This document shows positions 11,824 through 22,900 of a stretch of DNA of 64,000 nucleotides, in pieces; position 1 is the stretch's first letter, and every line of letters starts with the position of its first letter. Both the position numbers and the translations under genes were made by a program. The notes under the pieces were generated by a model. It ran no database searches. It was not told the origin of the DNA and was given only the letters and a program-made list of their open reading frames with translations. This DNA comes from Pelobates cultripes (lineage: Eukaryota; Chordata; Amphibia; Anura; Pelobatidae), in assembly GCA_933207985.1 (NCBI GenBank), contig OW240912.1, positions 363,438,212 through 363,502,211 on the forward strand, read 5' to 3'.

Positions 11824-12470
11824 TGAAGTGTTATTGTGTTCTAATACAGGGATTCAAGCCCCCATTCTACCCTTAGGCAATAATGGAGTCCTCTGTGAAG
11901 CACATGGCCTTTCACCAGGCAAAACCAGTTGGGTTGTTGATAAACTCCTCCTCCATTCCCTTCCAATGCAATACCCCTTCCCCAGGAGGCACTCTGGTTC
12001 TGTTGCATCCTAAGGGATTGACTAAGGGAGGTGTGTCCAGCAAAAGGAGGGGCTAACCTGTTTAAAGCCCTGTGAATAGCACATTCTCTCTCTCTTTTTG
12101 AATTACCTCTCTTCACCTTCTCTCTCCTCTCTCCCCTCTCCCCACTGTACACACCCTCTCTCTCTTACTCTCAGCTGCTGATCAATGGAGTGGTAACTGT
12201 ATCACGTGTCTATACCTGTTTTACCATGTTAATTTAGCCTACTTTCCATTCAGTCAATGATTAGTTTTAGTAGCAACATATACTAGCCTATTTCAAATGT
12301 ATATGTATTGTTTATTTGTTTGATAAGCCTTTATTAATAAATATTATTGAATTGCCGAAAGCAAGGAGTGTGGACTTTACACTCGGTTTTTAAGTTATTA
12401 TTTTAAGTTATTATTTTTAGTTATTAATGTTATTATTAATTCCAATTTTATTCCAACTTACGAGTTAAAC
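11824..12470. mobile_element. about 650-bp insertion within CR1, possibly a solo LTR
   Basis: CR1 coding sequence is broken between the end of the endonuclease ('GYTVINV', about 12,468) and 'KTYNLKKANFNKIRA' (about 11,760). The intervening sequence has CT-rich runs, a TTTAAAG box near 12,060 and AATAAA near 12,338, which fit an LTR. I could not fix its ends or a target duplication. Confidence 0.4.
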
Positions 12471-12479
12471 GTTTATTAC

Positions 12480-13154
12480 AGTATACCCCACTTGTTTTTG
12501 CTTTTTTGAGTTTATTTCAAAATTTACCATATTGTGATCACTATTTCCCAAATGCTCCCCTACTTGAATGATGGTTAAAAGATCAACATTGTTCGTTATA
12601 ACGAGATCCAGACAAGCATCCTTTCTAGTTGGTGCTTGTACCAGTTGTGACATAAAGGTGTAATTTAACACATTCAAAAACCTGATTCCCCTTGTTGAAG
12701 TACTAGTCCCTCTATCCCAATTTATGTCCGGGTAATTAAAATCTCAAATAATTAACGTGTTACCTCGATTTGCAGCTTTCTCAATTTGCTCTAACTGCTG
12801 TTCTTTCTCAATAATATTTACATTAGGTGGTTTATAACATATCCCAACCAATAATTGATTTCCCTTTGTTTGCTCCAAGCAGATATCTACCCATAAAGCC
12901 TCCACATTTTCCTTGTCACACTCCACATGCCTAAGATTTGACTTTAACTCATGTTTGACATATAAACATACCCCACCACCCTTCTTGTTTTTCCTATGTT
13001 TCCTAAATAACGTGTACCCATTTAAATTAACTGCCCAGTCATGTGTCTCATCCCACCATGTTTCAGTTATGCCTATTATATCATATTGTTTAGTGTATGC
13101 TATTGCCTCTAGTTCCCCCATTTTGTTATTTAGGCTCCTTGCATGAGTAAGCAT
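12480..13154 (-). pseudogene. CR1 apurinic/apyrimidinic-type endonuclease
   Basis: Two frames cover the endonuclease. 13,154-12,744 has 'ARSLNNKMGELEAIA', 'DIIGITETWWDE' and 'KKGGGVCLYVKHEL'. 12,677-12,480 has 'TRKDACLDLVITN' and the catalytic 'NSDHNMV'. The enzyme nicks target DNA to prime reverse transcription. The catalytic Glu (ITETW) and the Asp-His pair (SDH) are kept, but a stop and frame change near 12,745 separate the halves. Confidence 0.8.
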
Positions 13155-13329
13155 ACATTTAATATCATGAGTCTTTTGTACTTTTTGTGAAAGATCAATA
13201 TTTCATACCTCCTCTGTTGTGAGCTTTCCCCTCCCCCCAACTCCACCCTCTTTGTTCTGAGCTAAAGCCCATCTCCTTTCCATCCTATCTCCATTTTCTA
13301 GATTGCTTTGACCCTCCCCCCCTACCACT

Positions 13330-13740
13330 AGTTTAAAATCTCCTCCAACCTTCTAGCCATCCTATCCCCCAGCACAGCAGACCTTTTTCCGTTTAGGTGC
13401 AATCCATCATGACTATACAGGTTGTACCCAAGTGCAAAAATCATCCCAGTGCTCTAAAAAAAAAAAAACCCTCTTTCCTGCATCAAGACTTTAACCACGC
13501 ATTGACCTCTCTAATCTCCCGCTGCCTTTCTGCTGTAGCGCGCAGCACAGGTAATTTTTCTGAAAAAATTACCTTGGAGGTCCTTTTCTTTAGCTTACTT
13601 CCTAGTTCACTGAACTCATTCTTTAGGACCTTCCATTTTCCTCTGATTTTGTCATTGGTACCAATATGGACCATGACAGCTGGGTCATCTCCAGCCGCTC
13701 CCAATAATCCCTCCACTCTGTCGGCAGAGTTTTGCATAAA
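13330..13740 (-). pseudogene. CR1 ORF1 C-terminal SGNH/esterase-like domain
   Basis: The frame at 13,737-13,483 has 'VMVHIGTNDKIRG' and 'KVIFSEKLPV'. Downstream, after frame changes around an A-run at about 13,460, 'YNLYSHDGLHLNGKRSAVLG' continues the same domain. GTND and DxxH are SGNH-hydrolase motifs known from CR1 ORF1. Their role in retrotransposition is unclear. Confidence 0.75.
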
Positions 13741-13742
13741 TA

Positions 13743-14239
13743 ATTTTTTTTCATTTTCATGTGTTTTAACATTCTATTCATACTTGATGTACTTTCAAAA
13801 CATTTACGGGGTCAGGTCCTAGCTGTCCAATATATAATACATGCAAGTGCAATTAAAGGGTTAATTAAATCAACATGACCACTTTAGTTATTTGAAGTGG
13901 TCATACAGAAATACTTCCGCCCCTCCCCCACTACAGAAAGTGTAACTCAGTGGGGTGTCATTAGCTAATCCGGAATAAGACTTCTGGCCTGGCTAATGTA
14001 AATTCTGTGCATATATCTATCCAAAGAGGGGTATTCACTGGCTGGGATCACTCAGCTGATGCTCTCAGAAAATGAGTGCAGAAACTGGAAAAAATTAGAC
14101 TGCTGCAGAGGAGACCCGATGACCAGTTATGATGCTCGGAGTAAAATTGCAGTCACTAACGAGAGGAATTTGTCAAGTACTTCATTTCATTCAGGCGTTA
14201 AAAACACTGAACTATAAAATTCAAGAAGTTTATGCATAC
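13743..14239. other. intron sequence with one small hairpin
   Basis: Holds a palindrome at about 13,876-13,905 (atgaccactt...aagtggtcat) next to 'aaagggttaa', resembling a decayed piece of the hairpin MITE family. Otherwise nothing is recognised. Confidence 0.4.
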
Positions 14240-14277
14240 ATTTCCAATTTCGTTGGCATAATTCATTTTCAGTGATC
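14240..14277 (-). CDS. predicted 38-nt exon of the host gene
   Basis: Acceptor AATGTATTTCAG, donor GGAAAT|GTATGC. It takes two nucleotides to finish a codon and leaves none, encoding 'SLKMNYANEIGN'. This is the exon length needed to join the exon at 15,297 (leaves one nucleotide) to the exon at 6,354 (starts in phase 0). Found by looking for a phase-correct exon, so confidence is lower than for its neighbours. Confidence 0.45.
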
Positions 14278-15240
14278 CTGAAATACATTAAAAGATATAT
14301 TTAAATTAAGACAAATTTATGTTTTAACATTTCTATTCTAAATGATATTGATATAGAGTTGTACAAAAGGCTTGTCTAATATTTCACTAAATACATATTT
14401 GTGGTCCATAATATGGTGTGTATTTCACAAATTTGGAGATTTTGGGATTAAACCATAAACAGGAAAAGAAACAGTGAAACAATCCTAGCAAAACATGCTG
14501 AAAACAGGAGAAACTGGGAAATAGTGGCTGACTACCATGCTGTAAATGTACAGTTTTGCAGCTCATCCAGCTTAGGTGTATAATCAACATAAATGATAGT
14601 AACACAACAGGACCAACAGATTCTTAGCAGCGACCCACCATGGACCTTGTGGAGACACGGAGTGTGCACCACTTCAGAGTAAATTTCAAATTCTAGACTA
14701 AGGCCCAGATTTAATATTGTTGGATACGTTTTCCCAATGATTTAATATTTTTGGATATATTTTTAAATGATCTAAAACTATGAAAAATATTTAGTTTTTT
14801 TGTGATGTTTTGCTAGTTTTTTTAAATGCATGTTTTATATATTATATATTTTCTTATATTTTAATATGTTGAAAAAATTAATTTAATTGTTTTTCCAAAA
14901 AATATTAAATAATTCGGAAAACTTATCCAACAATATAAAATTGGGGCCTCAAATAGCTGAACTCAAAAAATAGCTAAATTGAGGAATATTTCCAATTCAG
15001 CTTTTTTAAAACTACATTTTAAAATTCACTTTGACTTCTCAAATATTCTTACAGTGAATCCTGGTGATGTTATTGCTGGTACAAAAAGTCAAATTGTTAA
15101 CCTGAAACGCGTTGTCTAGATGAACACACTGCTTACCTAAAGGAAATATTCTTAAAATAGTGCTAGCTTTGTATTTTCGTCGTATTGATTTTAAATGTAG
15201 TTGACTAGATAATGCAACAGAATTTCACTTGCAGACTAAC
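14278..15240. other. intron, AT-rich, no feature seen
   Basis: Contains T/A-rich runs and short inverted AT stretches (for example 14,700-14,940), but nothing I can classify. Confidence 0.4.
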
Positions 15241-15297
15241 CTCCAAATTCCGCATAGATTTCATCATAGGCATCCCTTTCTTCTACAGTCACAGAAT
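15241..15297 (-). CDS. 57-nt exon of the host gene
   Basis: Acceptor AATGTCAGCTTTCAG, donor TTTGGAG|GTTAGT. The only open phase takes two nucleotides and encodes 'SVTVEERDAYDEIYAEFG', leaving one. It is acidic and unlike the Ser-rich exons. It follows the exon at 15,684 in phase if that exon uses its inner donor. Confidence 0.6.
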
Positions 15298-15598
15298 CTG
15301 AAAGCTGACATTAAACACATGAAGGCTTATTTATTTAAGTAAAGGTGGTTACTATTTTGCAAACCTATTCAGATGATAGAATATGTAATAGTCAGAAGCA
15401 TTTGGTTTTTATAAATTGGAAACAATTCTGTAATATCAACCCTTCTTTGCTGCATTCAATGGAGGGATGAATTCCATGATTTTCATGTGTTATACAATAA
15501 CTGACGCTAAGGGTATTATTATTTGTTTTCAGTTTGCTTTTTTTTTGTAATTCATCTTACCCCATTATTCTTGGCATTTTGTTTCCTCCACTTTTTAC

Positions 15599-15684
15599 TA
15601 AGCGAAGTAGTGTGTAGTAATTTAAGATTTGGGCTCAGTAGAGAATCAGAGTGATCGGTTTGCTCTGAGTCGCTATCTCTTTGG
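15599..15684 (-). CDS. 86-nt beta-type exon (alternative 124-nt form)
   Basis: Acceptor ATATTTCTTTCTTTCAG. Encodes 'QRDSDSEQTDHSDSLLSPN', like the other beta exons, in the same phase. Two donors are possible: TTA|GTAAAA after 86 nt, which leaves one nucleotide and suits the next exon; or the stronger GGG|GTAAGA at 15,560/15,561 after 124 nt, which leaves none. The longer form would fit only a direct splice to the exon at 6,354. This may be real alternative splicing or a wrong choice on my part. Confidence 0.65.
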
Positions 15685-15723
15685 CTGAAAGAAAGAAATA
15701 TTAATTACTCAATTCAGTGATAT

Positions 15724-15724
15724 G

Positions 15725-15774
<50 letters not shown>
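15724..15774. repeat. (TA)n(CA)n microsatellite
   Basis: Simple repeat visible directly. Confidence 0.9.
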
Positions 15775-16076
15775 TGCATGCACAAACACATGGCTCAAAA
15801 ATTGAAATTCTAACCTACTAGCCATTTTGTTTACAGTCTGAAGATAAAGAGGGGACAGTGACATTGAGAAAAGGAGATAGTGACTTGTCCACTGGTCCTC
15901 TTCCCCTCCATATTATACATTCCCACTGCCATCATCTCTTATTTTCCCACATCTTTCTGTATTTATTTATGTATGTTAATGAGCCCCCTCATTAGTTTAC
16001 CTCCTACAGATGGATGCCTCATTCTTGGCGTCAACTGTGAGCGATGTCACCTGAAGTTATGCTTCTCCCATTTCCA

Positions 16077-16183
16077 ATTTAATCTGATTCACATGGCCAA
16101 GAGCCGTACCAGGTTTTGTCTTAGAAGCTCAAAAGTGAGACCGAGCCTGGTACGTCCCTGGGACATGTAAATCAGATTCTAAC
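16077..16183. mobile_element. about 105-bp palindromic MITE
   Basis: 'aatctgattcacatg' at the left pairs with 'catgtaaatcagatt' at the right. Inside, 'cgtaccagg' pairs with 'cctggtacg', leaving a loop of about 45 nt. No gene. Class unknown. Confidence 0.6.
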
Positions 16184-16653
16184 CCCACCCCTGTGTTATT
16201 TATGCTGTTTTATAAAGTATACACCATGTTATTTTTTTTTTCTGCTCTTATTGTAGAACCAATAACTCCGTATACATTTTTTATTAATATTTTTTATTTT
16301 AATTTATGACACTTGGGTATCTGATAGACACTGGCATATTTTTATGTTTTGTATTTTATATCTTGCTTTGAGTGGTGGGAAAGCACTCTTTCATACCAGG
16401 TTTTATTTACTTAATTCTTAGATCACTGAAGCACCGTACACACACTTTATTCTTTTCTTTTTGTATTTGCTATATACGAGATTGCATTGCAGTTTCCCAG
16501 GTGTAAAAATTGCTGAGGCAGAGGGACACGTTAGTGTAAGGAATATAGTTTTCCATTCCTAACACTATAGTGTTCCTTTTAAGTTATTACCTCTCCCCAC
16601 AAGTCTATTCCCTTCCACTTTACTTGCTTTCTCTCCACTACTCCTCTTCCATC

Positions 16654-17148
16654 TTAAAGGATCACTATAGTGTCAGGGAAACAAAGTGGTTTTCCTGACA
16701 CTATAATGCCCTGAGGGTGCCCCCACCCTCAGGGTCCCCCTACCGCGGTGCTGAAGGGGTTAAAACCCCTTCAGCAGCTTACCTTATTCAAGCGCCGGGC
16801 TCCCTCGGCGCTGGTGACCTCTCCTCCCCCGTCCGACGTCAGTGGAGCCAAAGGTGCATGCAGGCAAGTGCCACGCATGCATTCAAAGTGTCCATAGGAA
16901 AGCATTTCTCAATGCTTTCCTATGGACGCTCTGCGCGATGGAGGCATGATATGCCTCCAGCATCGCAGATGTGCCTCTAGTGGCTGTCCGGAAGACAGCC
17001 ACTAGAGGCTGGCTTAACCACAAATGTAAACATAGCAGTTTCTCTGAAACTGCTCTTTTTGCATCTGAAGGGTTAAAACCTGAGGGACCTGACACCAAGA
17101 CCACTTCATTGAGCGGAAAGGGTCTGGGTGACTATAGTGTCCCTTTAA
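16654..17148. mobile_element. TTAA-flanked MITE made of serial hairpins, copy 2
   Basis: TTAAAGGATCACTATAG at the left and the complement of TTAAAGGGACACTATAG at the right, with TTAA at each end. It contains the palindromes of the 6,781-7,254 copy in reverse order: cataggaaagcatt (16,890-16,925), ctctagtggctgtc (16,975-17,009), catagcagtttc (17,030-17,053), and a decayed cccagaccacttca module (17,083-17,125). A GC-rich segment at 16,709-16,735 (ccctgagggtg...) is also palindromic. Confidence 0.75.
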
Positions 17149-17344
17149 TCATTTTCCTTCTCTGACTCTTGTCATGTCTTGTCAATCATCTAATTATACT
17201 CTCATCCTAAAAAAGCCCTCTCTCAATGCAACTGTGTGTATTACAATCCCTTCCACCTAATCAGCTCAATTATACTATTCTAAGTATCTTGCTTCCACCT
17301 TTCTCCTTGGCATTTCTCAATCAGGTATGTGCCCGAAAACTTAC

Positions 17345-17370
17345 AGTGAAGGTAATGAACTTTCAGCCAC
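17345..17370 (-). CDS. 26-nt gamma exon, cassette 1
   Basis: Acceptor TTTTTTTCTTTTAG, donor TCACT|GTAAGT. Starts in phase 0, encodes 'VAESSLPS' and leaves two nucleotides. Its counterpart in copy 2 (27,957-27,982) has the same length, phase and splice sites ('VVDSSPCS'). It is very short but is backed by the duplicate and by phase. Confidence 0.7.
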
Positions 17371-17507
17371 CTAAAAGAAAAAAACAAAAACATTTAAACT
17401 GTTTCCTGTCTTTGTAGTACTTTTTAGACATAAGGCGAGGACTCCATTAACTGCTAACACATAGTAGGGGAAAAAACAGTTCAGAATTTATAGATAGAAT
17501 TACTCAC

Positions 17508-17569
17508 ACAACGTGGTGATTGTTTGGATGGATGTGAATTGACGGCGGACACATTTCCCCCTTCCGTTT
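17508..17569 (-). CDS. 62-nt alpha exon, cassette 1
   Basis: Acceptor TTTGCATTTTAG, donor CGTTGT|GTGAGT. Takes two nucleotides, encodes 'TEGGNVSAVNSHPSKQSPRC' and ends in phase 0. The exon at 28,154-28,215 has the same length and aligns along its whole length, including both splice sites ('EGxN', 'HxSKxS'). Confidence 0.75.
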
Positions 17570-18322
17570 CTAAAATGCAAACTGAAAAATATTTTTATAT
17601 TGAAAAAGAATAAAATGCTATTGTTGGCTAATTGTAACTGCTAAATCATTTTGTGTAACTAGAAGAAGGATATTACAAAGTTCAGCAGACAGAGACACTC
17701 TAATTAAATGTACGTAATGACCAAGACAGTAAAATGATTCATATAAAATCTGTTTTTGTGCCTGAAACCATGAACAGGGTACCCACTGCTATTACAGCAA
17801 TGGTAAAAATTCTTAACAGATAGCATTTTGCTTGAGCAATACTGCAATTTGTAAAATCGTGACACTGCCACTGTAGCCCTCAAAACAATTATCAAGACAA
17901 GTGGGATACTTTATAACAAAAATAAAACACTGTATAGGGTAAATAAGTAAAACTGATTGATGACCAAGGAATTCTTGATTTCTGGGATATCACCTGGTAC
18001 CATTTAGCAGTAACAATGGCAAAGAAAACAGTGGGAGACTCAATAATAAGTAGCGGAAGTTATACAATACAATGCAATACAATAGCTGCAATTTTTGGTA
18101 ACCAGTCCTGGAGAGCATTCCATGAGATGCATTGTCTGTTTTGGCCTTAAGAAGGCTATACGTGTGGGATGAGCCTTCTCTATTGTTTTTCCATATGGGA
18201 TATCACACTTGAAGATGTTATACTGGTTATTCTCTAGATTCTCACTGTGACATTTCTGATATATCTCACCAATACCGGTATATTGTTTGTGGCAATGCAT
18301 GCCATTAGCTACCTAAACTCAC

Positions 18323-18393
18323 TTTTTGGGGTGATATTGGATCCATCAAAAGATGGTAAATCATTACTCATGTCTGAATCATTGGGTTCGTTC
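18323..18393 (-). CDS. 71-nt beta exon, cassette 1
   Basis: Acceptor TTTATTTTTCCTACAG, donor CAAAAA|GTGAGT. Takes one nucleotide, has a single open phase and leaves one. Encodes an Asp/Asn/Ser-rich segment that includes 'NEPNDSDMSNDLPSFDG'. Homologous to 32,469-32,542 (74 nt), from which it differs by one codon. Together with the 62-nt and 26-nt exons that follow it makes a 159-nt unit, a multiple of three. Confidence 0.75.
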
Positions 18394-18719
18394 CTGTAGG
18401 AAAAATAAATAAAAAGGCATGCCTTTTATCAAATGCATTATTGTTTAGTTATCAAGAAACATGACTCTAGTTAATTACATCTTATAAAGACACATAGATT
18501 TTTAGATAACTCTGATTACAGGAACTGTATAGGTAAAAAAAATCTAAATCATTTTCCCCCCACCCAACAGTAAACCTACCATCACTAAATACTTTCCTAA
18601 ATAGTGTAAAAAATAGCTTTAGAAGTAATCTTTACTTTGATCAGATTTTCTGCTCCTCTTCTGATTTTATGTAATTTCCTCCTTTGCCTTCTCCCTGCTT
18701 CCTGTATTTCAGATGGACT

Positions 18720-19171
18720 GTCCACCAATGTGTGACTGTCCTCCAGTGATTCTCTATGAGAATCAGTAATAACACGCCCACAATGCCTGTCCACCAATGG
18801 CCATGCTCCAGTGACTCTCAATGAGAATCAGTAATGACACGCCCACAATGCCTGTCCACCAATGGCCATGCTCCAGTGACTCTCAATGAGAATCAGTAAT
18901 GACACGCCCACAATGCCTGTCCACCAATGGCCATGCTCCAGTGATTCTCAATGAGAATCAGTAATGACACGCCCACAATGCCTGTCCACCAATGGCCATG
19001 CTCCAGTGATTCTCAATGAGAATCAGTAATGACACGCCCACAATGCCTGTCCACCAATGGCCATGCTCCAGTGATTCTCAATGAGAATCAGTGATGACAC
19101 GCCCACAATGCCTGTCCACCAATGGCCATGCTCCAGTGATTCTCTATGAGAATCAGTAATGACACGCCCAC
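18720..19171. repeat. 65-bp minisatellite, left part (about 7 units)
   Basis: Units start at 18,721, 18,786, 18,851, 18,916, 18,981, 19,046 and 19,111, with an exact 65-bp period from 18,786 on. Each unit holds a hairpin (gattctc-aat-gagaatc). The array is cut by the DIRS element and goes on at 25,426. Confidence 0.9.
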
Positions 19172-19235
19172 AATTGAAGATTATGCTAGCGTCAGTGTAC
19201 TTATAATCTTAATTTTAATAATGACAGGAGGCGAG

Positions 19236-19355
19236 TATTTTGCATTTCTCTCTTTACTAAACTCCACAGCAGTAAAGAAAGTGAAACATTTAACCAATGA
19301 AAAAATGCAATAGGGAGTAGGAAGTTCCCAACAATTAGGCTCCTCCCCCTCTTTC
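19236..19355. repeat. DIRS 1 inverted terminal repeat, downstream end
   Basis: From 'tattttgcatttctctc' to 'cctccccctctttc'; matches the complement of 25,279-25,398 over about 115 bp with almost no change. The outermost about 60 bp (19,173-19,235) are unique to this end. Confidence 0.85.
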
Positions 19356-19813
19356 AGAAGCGACATCGTGATAGTAAAATAAAGTTCAATACATAACATC
19401 CGAGTAAACACAACAGGTAAACGTTCGTAGTGGGATGATGAAGACTGTAATCTGCACCAACGGGTGAACATCTGATCTTCATGTAGTAAGAAGAATTCCG
19501 GGTAGAATACCGAAGAAACTCCAGGGTGGCACCGAATTAAACTGAAATGAGAGTGTGAAATGGGTTAGAATGGGATCTTAGAACTGTTTGTTACAGTGAC
19601 CTTGGGCCGTCAACAATATTTTTTAAGGCAAGAGTATAACCAATATATATAGTAACAAATAGTAGTACATACAGGAATATACCAATCCCCGTCTAAGTGT
19701 GTTAGCATATGAACAAATCCCGCTATGACAGATGTAGTGATAGAAATGAGAGATGAGATAGGTTATATCAGAATTCGAATGTTCCCATCTTCCCTAGGGT
19801 GGGAAGGGTGGGA

Positions 19814-19917
19814 AAATACTCGCCTCCTGTCATTATTAAAATTAAGATTATAAGTACACTGACGCTAGCATAATCTTCAATTTTATCACATGACAGGAGG
19901 CTTCCTATTTTGCATTT
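19814..19917. repeat. DIRS 1 internal complementary region
   Basis: The first part is the complement of the left end (19,173-19,243). The second part, from 'aattttatcacatgac', is the complement of the right end (25,389-25,425). The two ends are thus joined as in a circle, the hallmark of DIRS elements. It begins 2 nt beyond the recombinase stop codon. Confidence 0.9.
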
Positions 19918-19918
19918 T

Positions 19919-22900
19919 TTAACGCTGTAATAGTGATAATGCCGCGTTGGAGTTCGGGCGGAAATAGAATGTGCGAAACGTGGATTCTCTAGACCAGTCA
20001 GCGGAACGTAATATATCTGCTAGTGAGGCACCCGCTGTGAAAGCTGAGGAAGCCGCCGCCCCACGTACCGAATGAGCGCCGAAAGAAGCGTCTATGCCTG
20101 CTAAAGAAAGGATCCACCGAACCCATCTGGCTAGGGTGGTAGTAGTGATGGGGACGTGCGGTCGAACGTATGACACGAGGAGTTGCCCTGAGGCTGGAGT
20201 CCGTATCGGAAGCGTAACCTCCACATATCGCCGTAGTGTGGCCACGACGCAGAGTTGTGGATCGGAATTGAAGAAAGGGTAAAAAACCGTCGCAGAGTCA
20301 GACTTCGTGCGACGCGATATCTGGAATGTGACTCCCTCCGGGGAGACCGAGAACGCGTCTATGTCAAACGCTCGGACGTCCGATACCCTGCGGAATGAGA
20401 CTAGACAGAGCAGAATTGTCAGTTTCGCAGAGAGTTGCCGGAGGGAGAGATTGTCGTTGGTCGGCCATTCTCTCAGGAAGCGGAGGACTACCTCGACATC
20501 CCAGAGTCGTGAATATTTTGGTTCCGGAGGTCGTTGTAATCGAATGCCTCTTAGAAGTCTGCATATCAGTGGGTCTTTTCCCACTGGGATTCCCAGTGTG
20601 GGAACATGGGCCGCTGAGATGGCTGAGCGGACTACGTTAATGGACCTGTATGATCGTCCTGAGGAGAATAGGTGTGTTAGAAAGTTTATGATGGTAGGAA
20701 TAGAGGCCGTAAATGGATCGTCGTTCCGTTCCAAGCACCAATTGGACCAGCAATTCCACGCATGTAGGTAGGATCTTCTGGTTCCTGGAGCCCATGAGTC
20801 CCATAGGAGGTCCTTAGCAGCCTGCGATAGTTCGCCGACTTGCCAGGCACCCCGGAAAGAGTCCAAGCCACTAGGGTGAGTCGGTTGGCCAGGACGAGCG
20901 GATGAGGGCTCCCTTTCGGATCTGTGAGAGTATGTTCGTGAGAGGGTAGTAGGAGAGGGTCCTTGTAAGATAGGGCTAGGAGGTCCGGAAACCAAGGTTG
21001 TCCTGTCCACAGAGGTGTGACGAGTAGCAGGGATACCCCCTGCTGTCTCAGGTAGTGAATGGTCCGTGCTATCATGGCGAAGGGGGGAAAGGCATATGCT
21101 CCCGTGATCGGCCATGGTTGTAGGAAGGCATCCGTTGCTTTGCTTTCCGGGTCTGGGAGCCAACTGAAATATGCTTGCGTTTGTCTGTTGTTGCGAGACG
21201 CAAACAGATCTAGGTGAAATGGACCCCGGTGTGCCGCTAGACCCTGGAAGATGTGTGGATCCAGTTTCCAGTCGCTGGCATCCCTCCAGTGGCGTGAAAA
21301 CCAGTCCGCTGTGAGGTTCGTTTCCCCGGGAAGGTATTCTGCTTTGAGGGAGATATTGCGGGGTAGGCAGAAATCGAAGATCTCCTTCGTTATTTCCGAG
21401 AGGATCCGGGATCGGGCACCTCCCAGGCGGTTGATGTAGCGGACTGCTGAGATGTTGTCCATCCTTAGGAGGATGCAGCAGTCCATCTTTTCTTTTGCCA
21501 AGCTGCGGATGGCAAATGAACCTGCCAGGAGTTCTAGGCAGTTTATGTGTAAGTTGAGGTCCTGGGAGGTCCAGGTCCCGCCTGTTGACGTGCCTGCGCC
21601 TGTGGCGCCCCATCCCCAGAGGCTGGCGTCCGATTCCAGAACTAAGTCGGGCGTGCTCCCGAAGATGGCCCGACCGTTCCATGCTTCCATGCTGTCCAGC
21701 CACCATCTGAGTTCGTCCCTGACCTCCTCCGTGACCGGGATTGGTTGGTCGTAGGATGGGTTGTGTCTGAGGAAGGATGCTTTGAGGCGTTGCATTGCCC
21801 TGTAGTGAAGTGGGCCCGGAAAGATCGCCTGTATGGAAGCTGAGAGGAGTCCCACTATTCGAGCAAGGGAGCGGAGTGGAATGGTGTGGGCGCGAATGGT
21901 CTTGCGCAATTCTTTGCGAATATTCGAGATCTTTGATGCAGGTAGCCGTAGGGTGCTCGTGGTGGAGTCTATCTCGAAACCTAGAAATTGCACCGTTTGG
22001 GATGGTGACATGGCTGACTTTTGAAAGTTCACCATGAAGCCCAGGGATGATAGCAGGTCCGTGGTATAGTTTGTGTGTTGCGTCAGTCTGGACTTGTCGG
22101 AACAGAACAGAAGGAGGTCGTCCAGGTATATAATGCAATGAATTCCTTGTGCGCGAAGATGAGCAACTACTGGCTTCAGCAGTTTGGTGAAGCACCATGG
22201 AGCCGAGCTGAGGCCAAAGGGAAGGCATGTGAATTGCCAGGGGTGATTCTGCCAGTGGAATCGTAGGAATTTTCGGCAGGACAGGTGGACGGGTACTGAG
22301 AAGTATGCATCCTTTAGGTCCAATCTCGTGAACCAATCTTTGTCCTGTAGTAGGTCTCTCAGGAGGTGTATGCCTTCCATCTTGAAGTGTCTGTACGTGA
22401 CGTATTCGTTGAGTCTTTTTAAATTTATGACGGGTCGAAAATCCCCTGATTTTTTCTTTACCAGGAATATGTTGCTGAAAAAACCGTGAGGTCCGGAGGC
22501 TGGTTCTATTGCGCCTTTCGATCGAAGTTCCATCAACTCGTTGTGTAGGAGTTCGGCATCTTCTGTCGAGCATTTGATCGGGTGCGGTATGACTGTTTGC
22601 TGTGGGTGTGACGTGAAGTCGATGATGTACCCTTGAACAGTTTGTAAGATCCATGCGTCTGTGGAGATGGTCTGCCATTCCTGAAAGAACAAAGATATGC
22701 GACCTGCTGGGCGGAGAGTAAGGTAATGCGTTAGGTGATTGCTTACCTGTGGAGAAACGTGCTCTGCCTCGGGTACGTGGTCCACGGCCTCTATCCGCTC
22801 CTCGGGTATATGAGGAGTGTTGTCTGTATCCCACTTCTGGGTAGAAAGAGTGAGGTCTTGAGGTACGGGGGCCTGAAGGCCAGAATCGGCTGGCAGCACG

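Larger units (their letters stand above)
9437..13742 (-). mobile_element. CR1-clade LINE, near full length but inactive
   Basis: Minus-strand LINE in the order ORF1 esterase-like region (13,737-13,330), endonuclease (13,154-12,480), RT (11,294-9,817), 3' UTR (to 9,437). The 3' end has the short repeats 'tagttacatag' and a conserved 3' UTR that recurs at 63,242-63,440. Frameshifts, stops and two insertions (9,704-9,785 and about 11,824-12,470) break it, and the RT active site is mutated. The clade is assigned from the style of the RT and thumb motifs and the SGNH-like ORF1. Confidence 0.8.
17150..18600. repeat. segmental duplication, copy 1 (exon cassette 1)
   Basis: Sequence and exon layout here match 27,650-32,900 in the same orientation, including intron DNA. 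Three exons (beta, alpha, gamma) lie in the same order in both. Copy 1 lacks the L1-derived insertion and the solo LTR found in copy 2, so it shows their empty sites. Confidence 0.75.

Noticed and set aside
18720..19171. Possible CRISPR-like array
   Set aside because: The whole 65-bp unit repeats with no unique spacers, and the context is vertebrate; it is a minisatellite.
20307..20771. 154-codon plus frame and other plus frames in 20-24 kb
   Set aside because: Antisense shadows of the DIRS 1 genes.
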